Under the pieces are notes generated by a model. The model did no database searches. It was not told the origin of the DNA and worked only from the letters and a program-made list of their open reading frames with translations. The translations under genes and the position numbers were made by a program. DNA of 64,000 nucleotides from Canibacter zhoujuaniae (GTDB taxonomy: Bacteria > Actinomycetota > Actinomycetes > Actinomycetales > Microbacteriaceae). Within the stretch, counting starts at the first letter, position 1, and the number at the start of each line of letters is the position of its first letter. The stretch is from contig NZ_JAAIJZ010000001.1 of assembly GCF_011752005.1 (NCBI RefSeq), positions 310,001 to 374,000 of the forward strand, in the 5' to 3' direction. Below, piece by piece: positions 53,706 through 61,825 of the stretch.

Positions 53706-55300
53706 GCAAGCTCGATCAGATCGAGATAGTCTGCAGACCAGATGTCTTCGGTAGCTTCGGGCATAATCAGCACCCGCTCTGGGTTGAGGGCTGCAACCGC
53801 GCCCGGATCGTGCGAGACCAGCACCACTGCCCCGGTGAATGTCGCAAGCGCGTTTAGGATCTCTTCGCGGCTGGCCGGATCCAGGTTGTTTGTTGGCTCA
53901 TCCAGCAGCAACACGTTTGCACTGGAAACAACCAGCGTTGCAAGCGCAAGCCTAGTTTTTTCACCGCCTGAGAGCACCCCAGCCGGCTTATGCACGTCAT
54001 CGCCGGTGAAGAGGAACGAGCCGAGCACTTTGCGCGCCTCTGTTTCGGTTAAATGCGGCGAGGCAGACACCATGTTTTCAAGCACAGAGCGCTTAACATC
54101 GAGTGTTTCATGCTCTTGCGCATAGTATCCAACCTTTAAACCGTGCCCTGCTATCAGTTTGCCGGTGTCTGGCTTATCAACACCGGCGAGGATGCGCAGC
54201 AGTGTGGTTTTACCCGCGCCGTTAAAGCCGAGCACAACAACTTTGCTGCCCTTATCGATAGCCAGATCAACGCCGGCAAAAATCTCCAGCGAACCGTAAG
54301 ACTTTGAGATGCTCTCAGCCATGAGCGGTGTTTTCCCGCAGGGTTGCGGATCGGGGAAACGCAGTTTTGCCACTTGGTCAACCTGCCGCACAGCCTCAAG
54401 CCCGGAGAGCATTTTCTCGGCTCTGGCGACCATCTGGTGTGCTGCGGCAGCTTTTGAGGCTTTCGCCCCAAAGCGAGCAGCCTGTTCTTTTAGCGCGCTG
54501 GCTTTCTTTTCAACATTGGCCCGCTCTTTACGGCGTCGCTCCTCGTCGGCGGCACGCTGGCGCAGATAGTGCTTCCACCCCATGTTGTAGATGTCGATAA
54601 CCTGCCGGTTAGCGTCAAGATAGAAGACACGGTTTACGGTTTCGTCTACCAGCTCTACGTCGTGGCTGATGATTATGACCCCGCCTTTATAGCTGCGCAG
54701 AAACTGCCTGAGCCAGGCAATAGAGTCGGCGTCGAGGTGGTTTGTGGGCTCGTCAAGGATCATCGTGTCGGCGTCGGAAAAAAGGATCCGCGCTAATTCG
54801 ATGCGTCGCCGCTGCCCACCCGACAGCTCGCCCAGTGGTTGTTCGAGCACACGATCAGGCAGCCCGAGATTGTGGGCGATCGTCGCCGCTTCGCTCTCTG
54901 CCGCATAACCGCCGAGTGTGTGCAGCTGATCCTGCAGCCGACCGAAGCGTTTCATCGCGCGTTCGGCAACCGTCGTATCGCTGCTCGACATTTGCTCTGT
55001 GGCTACCGCGAGCTGTTCGTGCAGTGTGCCCAAACCGCGCGCGTCTAAAATGCGGTTGCGTGCTATCTGTTCGGGGTCTGCGGATCGCGGATCCTGCGGC
55101 AAAAACCCGAGCTTGCCGCGCACACTCACCCGCCCCTCGCTCGCCTGTTTGTCACCGGCGAGAACTTTAGTGAGGGTGGTTTTGCCCGCACCGTTTCGGC
55201 CAACCAAGCCGATTTTGTCACCGGGGTTGACCGTGAACGAGACGTCGCTCATTAACCGTCTGGCGCCAACATCAATCGCCAGACTCTCTACTGAAATCAC
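53702..55300 (-). CDS. ABC-F family ATPase
   Basis: A 532-residue protein with two ATP-binding cassettes and no membrane part. Walker A motifs are GRNGAGKTTL (about 33) and GFNGAGKTTL (about 360); signatures are LSGGQRRRIEL and LSGGEKTRLAL; each is followed by LDEPTNHLD or LDEPTNNLD. The linker between them is basic and helical. ABC-F proteins act on the ribosomal E site in translation rescue or antibiotic protection. It starts with GTG overlapping the sufT stop (TAGTG), so it is coupled to sufT. Confidence 0.92.
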   Translation of the reverse strand: MISVESLAIDVGARRLMSDVSFTVNPGDKIGLVGRNGAGKTTLTKVLAGDKQASEGRVSVRGKLGFLPQDPRSADPEQIARNRILDARGLGTLHEQLAVATEQMSSSDTTVAERAMKRFGRLQDQLHTLGGYAAESEAATIAHNLGLPDRVLEQPLGELSGGQRRRIELARILFSDADTMILDEPTNHLDADSIAWLRQFLRSYKGGVIIISHDVELVDETVNRVFYLDANRQVIDIYNMGWKHYLRQRAADEERRRKERANVEKKASALKEQAARFGAKASKAAAAHQMVARAEKMLSGLEAVRQVDQVAKLRFPDPQPCGKTPLMAESISKSYGSLEIFAGVDLAIDKGSKVVVLGFNGAGKTTLLRILAGVDKPDTGKLIAGHGLKVGYYAQEHETLDVKRSVLENMVSASPHLTETEARKVLGSFLFTGDDVHKPAGVLSGGEKTRLALATLVVSSANVLLLDEPTNNLDPASREEILNALATFTGAVVLVSHDPGAVAALNPERVLIMPEATEDIWSADYLDLIELA

Positions 55301-55641
55301 TAGATTGAAAAACCTAGGGCGCGCATCATGTCGCGGCCGTCATCGGTGATGCGCTGCGGAGTCCACGGCGGCATCCACACCCAGTTGATGCGGAATGCGG
55401 CAACAAGGCCGTCGAGTGCTTCAGCAATATCGTTTTCGATAACGTCAGTGAGCGGGCAGCCGGCGCTCGTCAGCGTCATTGACACAACAAGCGCGTCATT
55501 TGCTTCATCGTAGGCGAGGTCGTAAATGAGACCGAGGTCGACGATGTTTACCCCGAGTTCTGGGTCAGAAACATTTTTCAGCGCTTCAAGCGCCTGCTCT
55601 TTAAAGGCAGGATCCATATTGGCAAACTGCGGCTGAGTCAA
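55300..55641 (-). CDS. sufT: SufT/MIP18-type Fe-S assembly factor
   Basis: A 113-residue DUF59/MIP18 protein with the conserved LKNVSDPELGVNIVDLGLIYD and the reactive Cys in TSAGCPLTD. Members help mature Fe-S proteins. It follows sufC on the same strand after an 87-base gap that holds a perfect 12-bp inverted repeat, and it is coupled to the ABC-F gene downstream. An ATG at codon 9 is an alternative start. Confidence 0.9.
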   Translation of the reverse strand: MTQPQFANMDPAFKEQALEALKNVSDPELGVNIVDLGLIYDLAYDEANDALVVSMTLTSAGCPLTDVIENDIAEALDGLVAAFRINWVWMPPWTPQRITDDGRDMMRALGFSI

Positions 55642-55663
55642 AAAAATGCCTTTCTGTTTAATG

Positions 55664-55703
55664 AACTCGCTGGAGACTGATTTTACTCTGACTCCAGCGA
55701 GTT
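55664..55703 (-). repeat. 12-bp perfect inverted repeat between sufC and sufT
   Basis: AACTCGCTGGAG (55664-55675) and CTCCAGCGAGTT (55692-55703) with a 16-base loop. No T-run follows on the minus strand, so it is more likely an mRNA-stabilising or attenuating stem than a full terminator. Confidence 0.65.
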
Positions 55704-55728
55704 GTGAAGCACTGCTTCTTTAATCAGG

Positions 55729-56487
55729 TTATGCAGCAGCCTTAAGGTAGCGATCGTAGCCCTCTTCTTCAAGCTGCTCTGCAAGCTCTGGGCCGCCCTG
55801 CTCTACCATCTTGCCGTCAACAAAAACGTGCACGTAGTCGGGTTTAATGTAGCGCAGGATGCGAGTGTAGTGGGTGATCAACAGCACGCCGAGGTCGTTG
55901 CTCTCGTGCGCGCGGTTCACACCCTCTGACACGATGCGCAGCGCATCAACGTCAAGGCCGGAGTCGGTTTCGTCGAGCAGCGCAAACTTTGGCTTTAGCA
56001 GTTCGAGCTGCAGAATCTCAGCGCGCTTCTTTTCACCGCCTGAGAATCCTTCGTTCACGTTGCGCTCGAGGAATTCACCACCCATGCGCAGGTTTTCCAT
56101 CGCGCCCTTCACGTCTTTCATCCAGTCGCGGATCGCCGGCGCGTTACCGTCGATAGCGGTTTTCGCGGTGCGCAGGAAGTTTGACATGGTGACGCCCGGA
56201 ATTTCTACCGGATACTGCATTGCGAGGAAGAGACCGGCTTTAGCGCGCTCGTCAACCTCCATTTCAAGCACGTCTTCACCGTCTAGGGTGATTGAGCCGC
56301 TGGTCACCTCATAGTCTGGGTGGCCTGCGATGGTGGAGGCAAGGGTTGATTTGCCTGAGCCATTTGGCCCCATGATTGCGTGGATCTCACCCGAGTTAAT
56401 TGTGAGATTCACACCCTTAAGAATTTCTTTCGCACCGTTGTCAGTTTCGATTGAAACATGCAGGTCTTTAATTTCAAGAGTTGCCAT
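55729..56487 (-). CDS. sufC: Fe-S assembly ATPase SufC
   Basis: A 252-residue ABC-type ATPase that drives the SufBCD scaffold. Walker A GPNGSGKSTLA, signature NEGFSGGEKKR, Walker B FALLDETDSGLD and the switch His in LITHYTRIL are as in SufC. The length is normal. Its ATG overlaps the stop of the Rieske ferredoxin gene by one base. It is the last gene of the sufB-D-ferredoxin-C run before the hairpin. Confidence 0.97.
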   Translation of the reverse strand: MATLEIKDLHVSIETDNGAKEILKGVNLTINSGEIHAIMGPNGSGKSTLASTIAGHPDYEVTSGSITLDGEDVLEMEVDERAKAGLFLAMQYPVEIPGVTMSNFLRTAKTAIDGNAPAIRDWMKDVKGAMENLRMGGEFLERNVNEGFSGGEKKRAEILQLELLKPKFALLDETDSGLDVDALRIVSEGVNRAHESNDLGVLLITHYTRILRYIKPDYVHVFVDGKMVEQGGPELAEQLEEEGYDRYLKAAA

Positions 56488-56822
56488 TAGTCGTTTTTCT
56501 CCCTGTAAATCGGAGTTGGATCAATAAGAATTTGGTTGTTTTCGATCTTCACATCAAAGACCGGGACCGGCTCATAGGCCGGCAGGTTTTGCGGCCAGCC
56601 GGTGCGCAACGAAAACTGTGAGCCGTGCGCCCAGCATTCGAGAGTGTCGTCCTCTACGAAACCTTCGCTCAATGAGATATCACCGTGGGTGCATCTGTCA
56701 CCAATAGCGAAGACGTTGCCGTCGCTGTCGCGCACAACTGCGATGTGCTGGCCGGAAAGCTCAACTTTTTTGGGCGTGTTCACCTGCACCTCATCGGCTG
56801 CGCACACTGCTTCAAAGCTCAT
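56487..56822 (-). CDS. Rieske-type ferredoxin (non-heme iron oxygenase ferredoxin-like)
   Basis: A 111-residue soluble Rieske protein with 2Fe-2S ligands in RCTHGD and CWAHGSQF. Such a gene between sufD and sufC is typical for Actinobacteria, where it is annotated as an oxygenase ferredoxin; its role in cluster assembly is not established, but electron supply for SufBCD is a reasonable guess. It is packed between sufD (two-base gap) and sufC (one-base overlap). Confidence 0.9.
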   Translation of the reverse strand: MSFEAVCAADEVQVNTPKKVELSGQHIAVVRDSDGNVFAIGDRCTHGDISLSEGFVEDDTLECWAHGSQFSLRTGWPQNLPAYEPVPVFDVKIENNQILIDPTPIYREKND

Positions 56823-56824
56823 GC

Positions 56825-57988
56825 TTAGCGCTCCATGCTCGCAGCGATCGCAGCGTCTGAACGCGCAAGTTCAGCGTCGAGTCGCTCAGCAACTTGCGCA
56901 GCGATTTCAGCGTTGTCGATCTGCTGCACAACCTCGTTCAGGAAGCCGTGCACAACCAGGCGACGAGCTGTTAGTTCGTCGATGCCACGCGCCATCAGAT
57001 AAAACAGATGCTCCTCATCGAAACGGCCGGTTGCTGATGCGTGACCGGCACCTTCAATATCGCCGCACTCAATTTCAAGATTTGGAACAGAGTCGGCGAT
57101 TGGGCCGCTTCCGAGCACCAGGTTCCGGTTTTCTTCATATGAGTCGGTGCCAACAGCTTCAGGGCCGATAAGCACGTCACCGATCCACACTGTGTGCGAT
57201 CCGCGCCCCTGCAGCGCACCCTTATAGCTGACGCGTGAGCGACAGTTGGGCGCCTGGTGGTTCACCCAAACCTGGTGTTCGAGGTGCTGGCCGGGATCGG
57301 CAAAGTAGAGGCCGTGCAGCTCGACGTCTGCGCCCTTGTGCACAAGGTGTGCCGACGGGTTGATGCGCACGATCTTGCCACTCAGGTTGATAACAACGTG
57401 CTTTAAGAAAGCATCACGGCCAACCTCAGCATGGTGGGCTGAAACATGAATCGCATCTTCATCCCACTCACCAATCGTGATGAGGTTGAGTTTTGCGCCG
57501 TCTCCCACTTTCACTTCAACTGTTTCGGTGAGTTTCGCGCTGCCGCTGTAAACGAGAGTGAGCACAGCCTGTGCGTGCGGTTTCACATCAATAAAAATAT
57601 GGCCGCCGCTTGCTGCGGTGCCGTAATCAGACAGCCGCACAACACCCTGTTTTTCTTCTTCGCCGCTGATCTCGATGACGAGTGCTTCTTCGAAAGCGTT
57701 GTGCGCGCGCACTGCCGCACGGTCTTCTGGTTTGTAGACCGAAGCGATGCGAGCATCGTCGCGGCTTACGAATTTAGCGTCAATTCCGGCTGTTTCTCCG
57801 GCGTCTACGGTTGGTTTAGCTGCTGCCAGCTCACCGTTCAAGATTGCGTCGAGCTCTTTCACGGGAGTGTAGCGCCACTCAGCCTCACGACCGGTAACCT
57901 CCGGGAAATCAGCGAGGTCGGTTGAGCTGGGGCGCTCTGAGCGAGTTTGGATTGGTACGAACTTTTCGTCGTTGTGGTTAATACCCAT
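56825..57988 (-). CDS. sufD: Fe-S assembly protein SufD
   Basis: A 387-residue beta-helix scaffold protein. The C-terminal region with RVSYKGALQGRGSHTVWIGD, the GAGHASATGRFDEEHLFYLMARGI block with the conserved His, and RLVVHGFLNEVV identifies the SufB/SufD family; the shorter length and lack of the SufB core cysteines fit SufD. The start follows the sufB stop by three bases. It pairs with SufB and SufC to build Fe-S clusters. Confidence 0.95.
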   Translation of the reverse strand: MGINHNDEKFVPIQTRSERPSSTDLADFPEVTGREAEWRYTPVKELDAILNGELAAAKPTVDAGETAGIDAKFVSRDDARIASVYKPEDRAAVRAHNAFEEALVIEISGEEEKQGVVRLSDYGTAASGGHIFIDVKPHAQAVLTLVYSGSAKLTETVEVKVGDGAKLNLITIGEWDEDAIHVSAHHAEVGRDAFLKHVVINLSGKIVRINPSAHLVHKGADVELHGLYFADPGQHLEHQVWVNHQAPNCRSRVSYKGALQGRGSHTVWIGDVLIGPEAVGTDSYEENRNLVLGSGPIADSVPNLEIECGDIEGAGHASATGRFDEEHLFYLMARGIDELTARRLVVHGFLNEVVQQIDNAEIAAQVAERLDAELARSDAAIAASMER

Positions 57989-57991
57989 TAC

Positions 57992-59410
57992 TTAGCCGAC
58001 CGATCCTTCCATATTCATTTCGATAAGTTTATTCAGCTCGAGTGCGTACTCCATTGGCAGTTCGCGTGCGATCGGCTCAATAAAGCCGCGCACAATCATC
58101 GACATTGCTTCAGTTTCGGTAAGACCCCGGCTCATCAGGTAGAACAGCTGCGCTTCGCTCACCTTGGTGACGGTTGCCTCATGGCCGAGCTGCACGTCAT
58201 CAACCCGAATATCGATTGCGGGATAGGTGTCTGAGCGTGAAATACGGTCTACCAGCAGCGCATCACAGATAACGGAGTTTGCTGAATGGTGCGCATTTTC
58301 AGCGATCTTGACCTCACCGCGATAGCCGGCCCGGCCACCGCCACGCGCAATCGACTTTGACACGATTGATGACTGCGTGTGCGGCGCTAAGTGAATCATC
58401 TTTGCGCCAGCATCCTGGTGCTGACCGGGGCCTGCAAAGGCGACTGAGAGAGTCTCACCCTTGGCGTGCGCACCGGTTAAGAAGATTGAAGGATACTTCA
58501 TCGTCACTTTTGAGCCGATATTGCCGTCAACCCATTCCATAGTTGCGCCCTCTTCAGCGATTGCACGCTTCGTGACGAGGTTGTACACATTGGTAGACCA
58601 GTTCTGAATTGTGGTGTAACGCACACGGGCGTTTTTCTTCACAATAATCTCAACAACAGCAGAGTGCAGTGAGTCGGTCTTATAGATTGGTGCGGTGCAG
58701 CCTTCGATGTAGTGCACGTAGCTACCCTCATCGGCAATAATCAGGGTGCGCTCAAACTGCCCCATGTTCTCAGTATTAATGCGGAAGTATGCCTGCAGCG
58801 GGATCTCAACGTGCACGCCCTTCGGAACATAAACAAAGGATCCACCAGACCACACTGCGGTATTTAGGGCAGCGAATTTGTTGTCTCCGGCAGGAATAAC
58901 GGTGCCGAAATACTCTTCGAAAATTTCTGGGTGTTCTTTTAGCGCGGTGTCAGTGTCGAGGAAGATAACCCCCTGCTGTTCGAGATCTTCACGAATCTGA
59001 TGGTAGACAACCTCTGACTCATACTGTGCTGCAACACCGGCAACCAGACGCTGACGCTCAGCCTCTGGGATGCCGAGGCGCTCGTAGGTGTTTTTAATAT
59101 CTTCTGGCAGATCTTCCCAGGTTTGCGCCTGCTCTTCTGTCGAGCGCACAAAGTATTTGATGTTGTCAAAATCAATCTCTGAAAGATCTGCGCCCCACTG
59201 CGGCATTGGTTTGCGATCAAACAGCTGCAGTGCTTTGAGGCGACGCTGAAGCATCCATTCAGGTTCACCCTTTAAACGAGAAATATCGCGCACAACATCT
59301 TCGCTCAGGCCGCGCTTGGCGCTTGCCCCGGCTGCGTCAGAGTCGTGCCAGCCAAACTCGTACTTACCTAGCTCTTGCAGTTCGGGACGATCAATTAATA
59401 CGTCTGTCAT
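57992..59410 (-). CDS. sufB: Fe-S assembly protein SufB
   Basis: A 472-residue scaffold with the SufB-specific YVPKGVHVEIPLQAYFRINT, the EGCTAP segment with a cysteine of the assembly path, and the C-terminal LGHEATVTKVSEAQLFYLMSRG. It contains no intein. It is the first gene of the suf run. AAGGAAGG precedes the ATG, and a TATTCT -10 box on the minus strand lies near 59449-59454. No sufS, sufU or sufR gene is adjacent, so the cysteine desulfurase must be elsewhere. Confidence 0.97.
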   Translation of the reverse strand: MTDVLIDRPELQELGKYEFGWHDSDAAGASAKRGLSEDVVRDISRLKGEPEWMLQRRLKALQLFDRKPMPQWGADLSEIDFDNIKYFVRSTEEQAQTWEDLPEDIKNTYERLGIPEAERQRLVAGVAAQYESEVVYHQIREDLEQQGVIFLDTDTALKEHPEIFEEYFGTVIPAGDNKFAALNTAVWSGGSFVYVPKGVHVEIPLQAYFRINTENMGQFERTLIIADEGSYVHYIEGCTAPIYKTDSLHSAVVEIIVKKNARVRYTTIQNWSTNVYNLVTKRAIAEEGATMEWVDGNIGSKVTMKYPSIFLTGAHAKGETLSVAFAGPGQHQDAGAKMIHLAPHTQSSIVSKSIARGGGRAGYRGEVKIAENAHHSANSVICDALLVDRISRSDTYPAIDIRVDDVQLGHEATVTKVSEAQLFYLMSRGLTETEAMSMIVRGFIEPIARELPMEYALELNKLIEMNMEGSVG

Positions 59411-59503
59411 TACACCTTCCTTGCGGGCTTTTAGTCGCGGTTGCGCATAGAATAGGCACTGTTAGCGACCACGCCTTCTACTCTACCGAGCGCTGCCTGA
59501 ATT

Positions 59504-59537
59504 TTAGGTAGGCTTGAATCAGGTTAGGCTTACCTTG
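59504..59537 (+). promoter_or_regulatory. DtxR/IdeR-like iron box over the ctaA promoter
   Basis: TCAGGTTAGGCTTACCTTG (59519-59537) matches 15 of 19 positions of the DtxR/IdeR consensus TTAGGTTAGSCTAACCTAA. A second, shorter copy of the left half, TTAGGTAGGCTTGAATC (59504-59520), precedes it. TAGGCT inside the main box can serve as the ctaA -10. A repressor here could control ctaA and perhaps the divergent suf genes by iron. Confidence 0.6.
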
Positions 59538-59565
59538 CCAGACACGCGCCTAAAGGAGTTTTTCG

Positions 59566-60489
59566 ATGTCACCTGCCACCGCCCCTGCCTCTCTTGCGGA
59601 TCACGGCAACCAAGGCATCAAAAGCCCGTGGCTGAGGCGCATGGCCTGGGCTTCAATGCTTGCCAATATCGTGATTATCGGCACCGGTGGTGCTGTGCGC
59701 CTAACCGGTTCGGGGCTGGGCTGCCCGACTTGGCCGTTGTGCACTCCCGGCTCTCTGCTGCCGACAGAGGAGCTCACATGGCATTCAGCGGTTGAGTTTG
59801 GCAACCGTCTCATGACCGGGGTGCTCAGTGTGTTAGCGCTTGCTGTGCTGATTCTTGTGTGGCGTTACCGGAAGCAGCGCCCAGATCTTTTCGCGCTTGC
59901 CTGGGTCATGCTCGCGGGTGTGTTAGCGCAGGCGGTTGTGGGCGGCATTATTGTGATTACCGGGCTCAACCCGCTGATCGTCGGGTTCCACTATTTTGCC
60001 TCCATTTTGATGGTGACTGTCGGCACAGTTTTTGTGATGCGCATGACCCAAGCGCCCGGCCCGCGAGTGAAGGTTGTGAAAGACTCTATTTGGCTCACCA
60101 CGACCCTGATCGCCGTGCTTAGTGTTGCGACTATTTTCGTTGGGATCATCACCACCGGGGTTGGCCCCCACTCTGGTGATGCTAACGTGCAGCGCACCGG
60201 CATTGATGCGCAGCTGCTCGCGCACATGCACGCCTGGCCGGGGTATGCGCTGCTCACAGTCACAGTTATTGGTTTGATTCTTGCCTATGCAACAAACGCT
60301 AGCACTCGCAAGTTTTTTGCCGCGCTTTTGGTGCTGCAGCTTGTGCAGGTGGCTATCGGAATTTATCAGGCTAACTTTGGGCTGCCACCGATCGCGGTTG
60401 GGGCACACATGGTGCTGGCAGCGATCCTCGCATCGATCACCACCGCAATGATTGTGCGTTCGAGCAAGCCACACTCTCTTGCAGACTGA
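59566..60489 (+). CDS. ctaA: Heme A synthase (COX15/CtaA)
   Basis: A 307-residue membrane enzyme with eight hydrophobic segments that oxidises heme O to heme A for aa3 oxidase. The first outer loop has the conserved GGAVRLTGSGLGCPTWPLC with its cysteines, followed by a heme-ligand His in FGNRLMTG-type context (VEFGNRLMTG) and further His in VGFHYFASI, HMHAW and GAHMVLA. RBS AAAGGAG lies 8 bases before the ATG. It is divergent from sufB and stands apart from ctaB, behind a DtxR-like box. Confidence 0.94.
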   Translation: MSPATAPASLADHGNQGIKSPWLRRMAWASMLANIVIIGTGGAVRLTGSGLGCPTWPLCTPGSLLPTEELTWHSAVEFGNRLMTGVLSVLALAVLILVWRYRKQRPDLFALAWVMLAGVLAQAVVGGIIVITGLNPLIVGFHYFASILMVTVGTVFVMRMTQAPGPRVKVVKDSIWLTTTLIAVLSVATIFVGIITTGVGPHSGDANVQRTGIDAQLLAHMHAWPGYALLTVTVIGLILAYATNASTRKFFAALLVLQLVQVAIGIYQANFGLPPIAVGAHMVLAAILASITTAMIVRSSKPHSLAD

Positions 60490-60630
60490 CCTAGGTTAGT
60501 TCCACTAGCGGATTCTTCTTCGAGTCCGTTGGGTTATCTCTCCCGGCTAACGCAGGCACGAATCCACCACCGCTATCACCCATACTGTTTCATGGCTTTT
60601 ACCTGATCCGCACGGTATGCGCAATCTTGG
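60490..60630. other. Intergenic stretch with inverted repeats, no clear gene
   Basis: Between ctaA and the Abi promoter. GGATTC (60511-60516) and GAGTCC (60521-60526) can pair in RNA, and GAATCC recurs at 60570-60575. On the minus strand ATG at about 60584 opens a 30-codon frame (MGDSGGGFVPALAGRDNPTD...) ending before 60491, without a visible ribosome site. I see no tRNA or known element; it may be debris of the insertion that brought the abi gene. Confidence 0.3.
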
Positions 60631-60658
60631 TTGTGTATCATTCATGCAGTGGTATAAA
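60631..60658 (+). promoter_or_regulatory. Promoter of the abi leader RNA
   Basis: TTGTGT (60631-60636) and TATAAA (60653-60658) with a 16-bp spacer; a slightly shifted -10, TAAAAT, is also present. The predicted start at about 60665 coincides with the first base pair of the leader structure. Confidence 0.6.
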
Positions 60659-60664
60659 ATGGGT

Positions 60665-60741
60665 AACGATAGATCCCCGGTCAGGCCTCTCACCCATCGC
60701 GGGTGATGCACAAATGGCCGGGGCCTTTCATATCGTGGAGG
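60665..60741 (+). ncRNA. Nested three-stem leader RNA upstream of abi (abiF-RNA-like)
   Basis: Three perfectly nested stems: ACGATA/TATCGT (60666-60671 with 60731-60736), CCCCGGTCA/TGGCCGGGG (60675-60683 with 60715-60723, one G-U) and TCACCC/GGGTGA (60690-60695 with 60701-60706). The structure starts at the predicted transcription start and ends against GGAGG, the abi ribosome site. Structured RNAs upstream of abiF genes have been described; I could not compare this one with that family model. It could be an RNA antitoxin, a translational switch, or both. Confidence 0.6.
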
Positions 60742-60749
60742 CAAACCCA

Positions 60750-61685
60750 ATGCCGAAAGAATGGTTGAGCTACGAGCAACAAGTAGAACTGCTCGGCCAG
60801 CGCGGCATGTGCTTTGATGACACAGCAGCTGCAATTAAGTTCCTTGCGAGAGTCAATTACTACCGCTTCTCAGGGTACTTCCGGTACTGGCAGCATGATC
60901 CAGCAGGCGGCAACAACCGATTCTTTGACGGCACCTCATTCGAAACTATTTGTGCACTCTATAACGCTGAGCAAGAACTTGTGAGTGTCTGCGATGAACT
61001 GCTGCACCCTCTGGAGGTTCTTCTTCGCACCCGGTTCGCTTATGCCTATGGTCGCCATGTTGGGGTAACGGGGAAGTTTGCACGCGGTGAGGGTTTCACC
61101 CAATCACCCCACCAGGATGCGATACGTGTCGAAGAACATGCGCTTTCCAATCTTGACCGCAGTAAAGAAGATTTCGTCGCTCATTACCGTGGTGAGGTCA
61201 AGCAAGGCCGTGTCTACAAGCCTGAAGCCTATGACCGCATGCCAATCTGGGTTGCAGTGGAAGCCTTCTCTTTCGGCAGCCTGTCTCGTCTCATCGAAGC
61301 TTCCACTGCCTCCGGCGTGCTTGATGATATCGCAGAATCGATGGGCACGTCGCGCAAATTACTGCCCGGTCAAGTCAAATCATTCGTATATTTACGTAAC
61401 CGAGTAGCCCATTGCGCTCAGCTGTGGAACCACCGGGTGCTCGATGTTCCCGGTCTACAACCGAAGACCGCCAGACAAATCAAGCGGAATTACCGCACCT
61501 TTTCAGATCATTCAATATACAAAATTTTTGTCGCGCTTGACGATGTCGCTACCCGTTCTGGAATATCTAGCGCGTGGTTGACAGACACTATCGAGCCCAT
61601 ATTAAACAAGCATCCGTTGCTAGCGAAAGGGATAGCCGAGCCGGCACGCTACGGAGAACTATCTCGCGATACCCTTATCAATTAG
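60750..61685 (+). CDS. Abi family protein (AbiD/AbiF, Abi_2, HEPN-type)
   Basis: A 311-residue abortive-infection protein. The N-terminal pattern LSYEQQVELLGQRGM, then FLARVNYYRFSGYFRYW is the Abi_2 signature, and near residue 216 the motif R-N-R-V-A-H (RNxxxH) is the HEPN RNase signature. AbiD/F proteins stop phage growth by harming the infected cell. The frame is open 41 codons further upstream, but ATG 60750 is chosen because GGAGG lies eight bases before it and the upstream codons coincide with the structured leader RNA. It stands alone between ctaA and a reductase gene, as a horizontally acquired defence gene would. Confidence 0.88.
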   Translation: MPKEWLSYEQQVELLGQRGMCFDDTAAAIKFLARVNYYRFSGYFRYWQHDPAGGNNRFFDGTSFETICALYNAEQELVSVCDELLHPLEVLLRTRFAYAYGRHVGVTGKFARGEGFTQSPHQDAIRVEEHALSNLDRSKEDFVAHYRGEVKQGRVYKPEAYDRMPIWVAVEAFSFGSLSRLIEASTASGVLDDIAESMGTSRKLLPGQVKSFVYLRNRVAHCAQLWNHRVLDVPGLQPKTARQIKRNYRTFSDHSIYKIFVALDDVATRSGISSAWLTDTIEPILNKHPLLAKGIAEPARYGELSRDTLIN

Positions 61686-61825
61686 ATTTTGTGGCAGAGC
61701 TGTCGTAGCTGAAGAGATCTCTGTTGCACGGATTCAAACCATTTATCGATCTTTACACCGCAACCGGTCGTTAAGATGAATACCTAAACATCGTTTCGCA
61801 AGCCACAAGACCGGAAAGAAGGCTA

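Noticed and set aside
60505..60590. Possible tRNA fragment suggested by GAATCC and a GTTGGG...CCCGGCTAAC pairing
   Set aside because: No GTTCRA T-loop, no acceptor stem and no anticodon arm could be built on either strand.
60547..60834. Minus-strand frame of 95 codons across the abi leader and start
   Set aside because: It overlaps the structured RNA and Abi_2 start, has no recognisable domain and no ribosome site.
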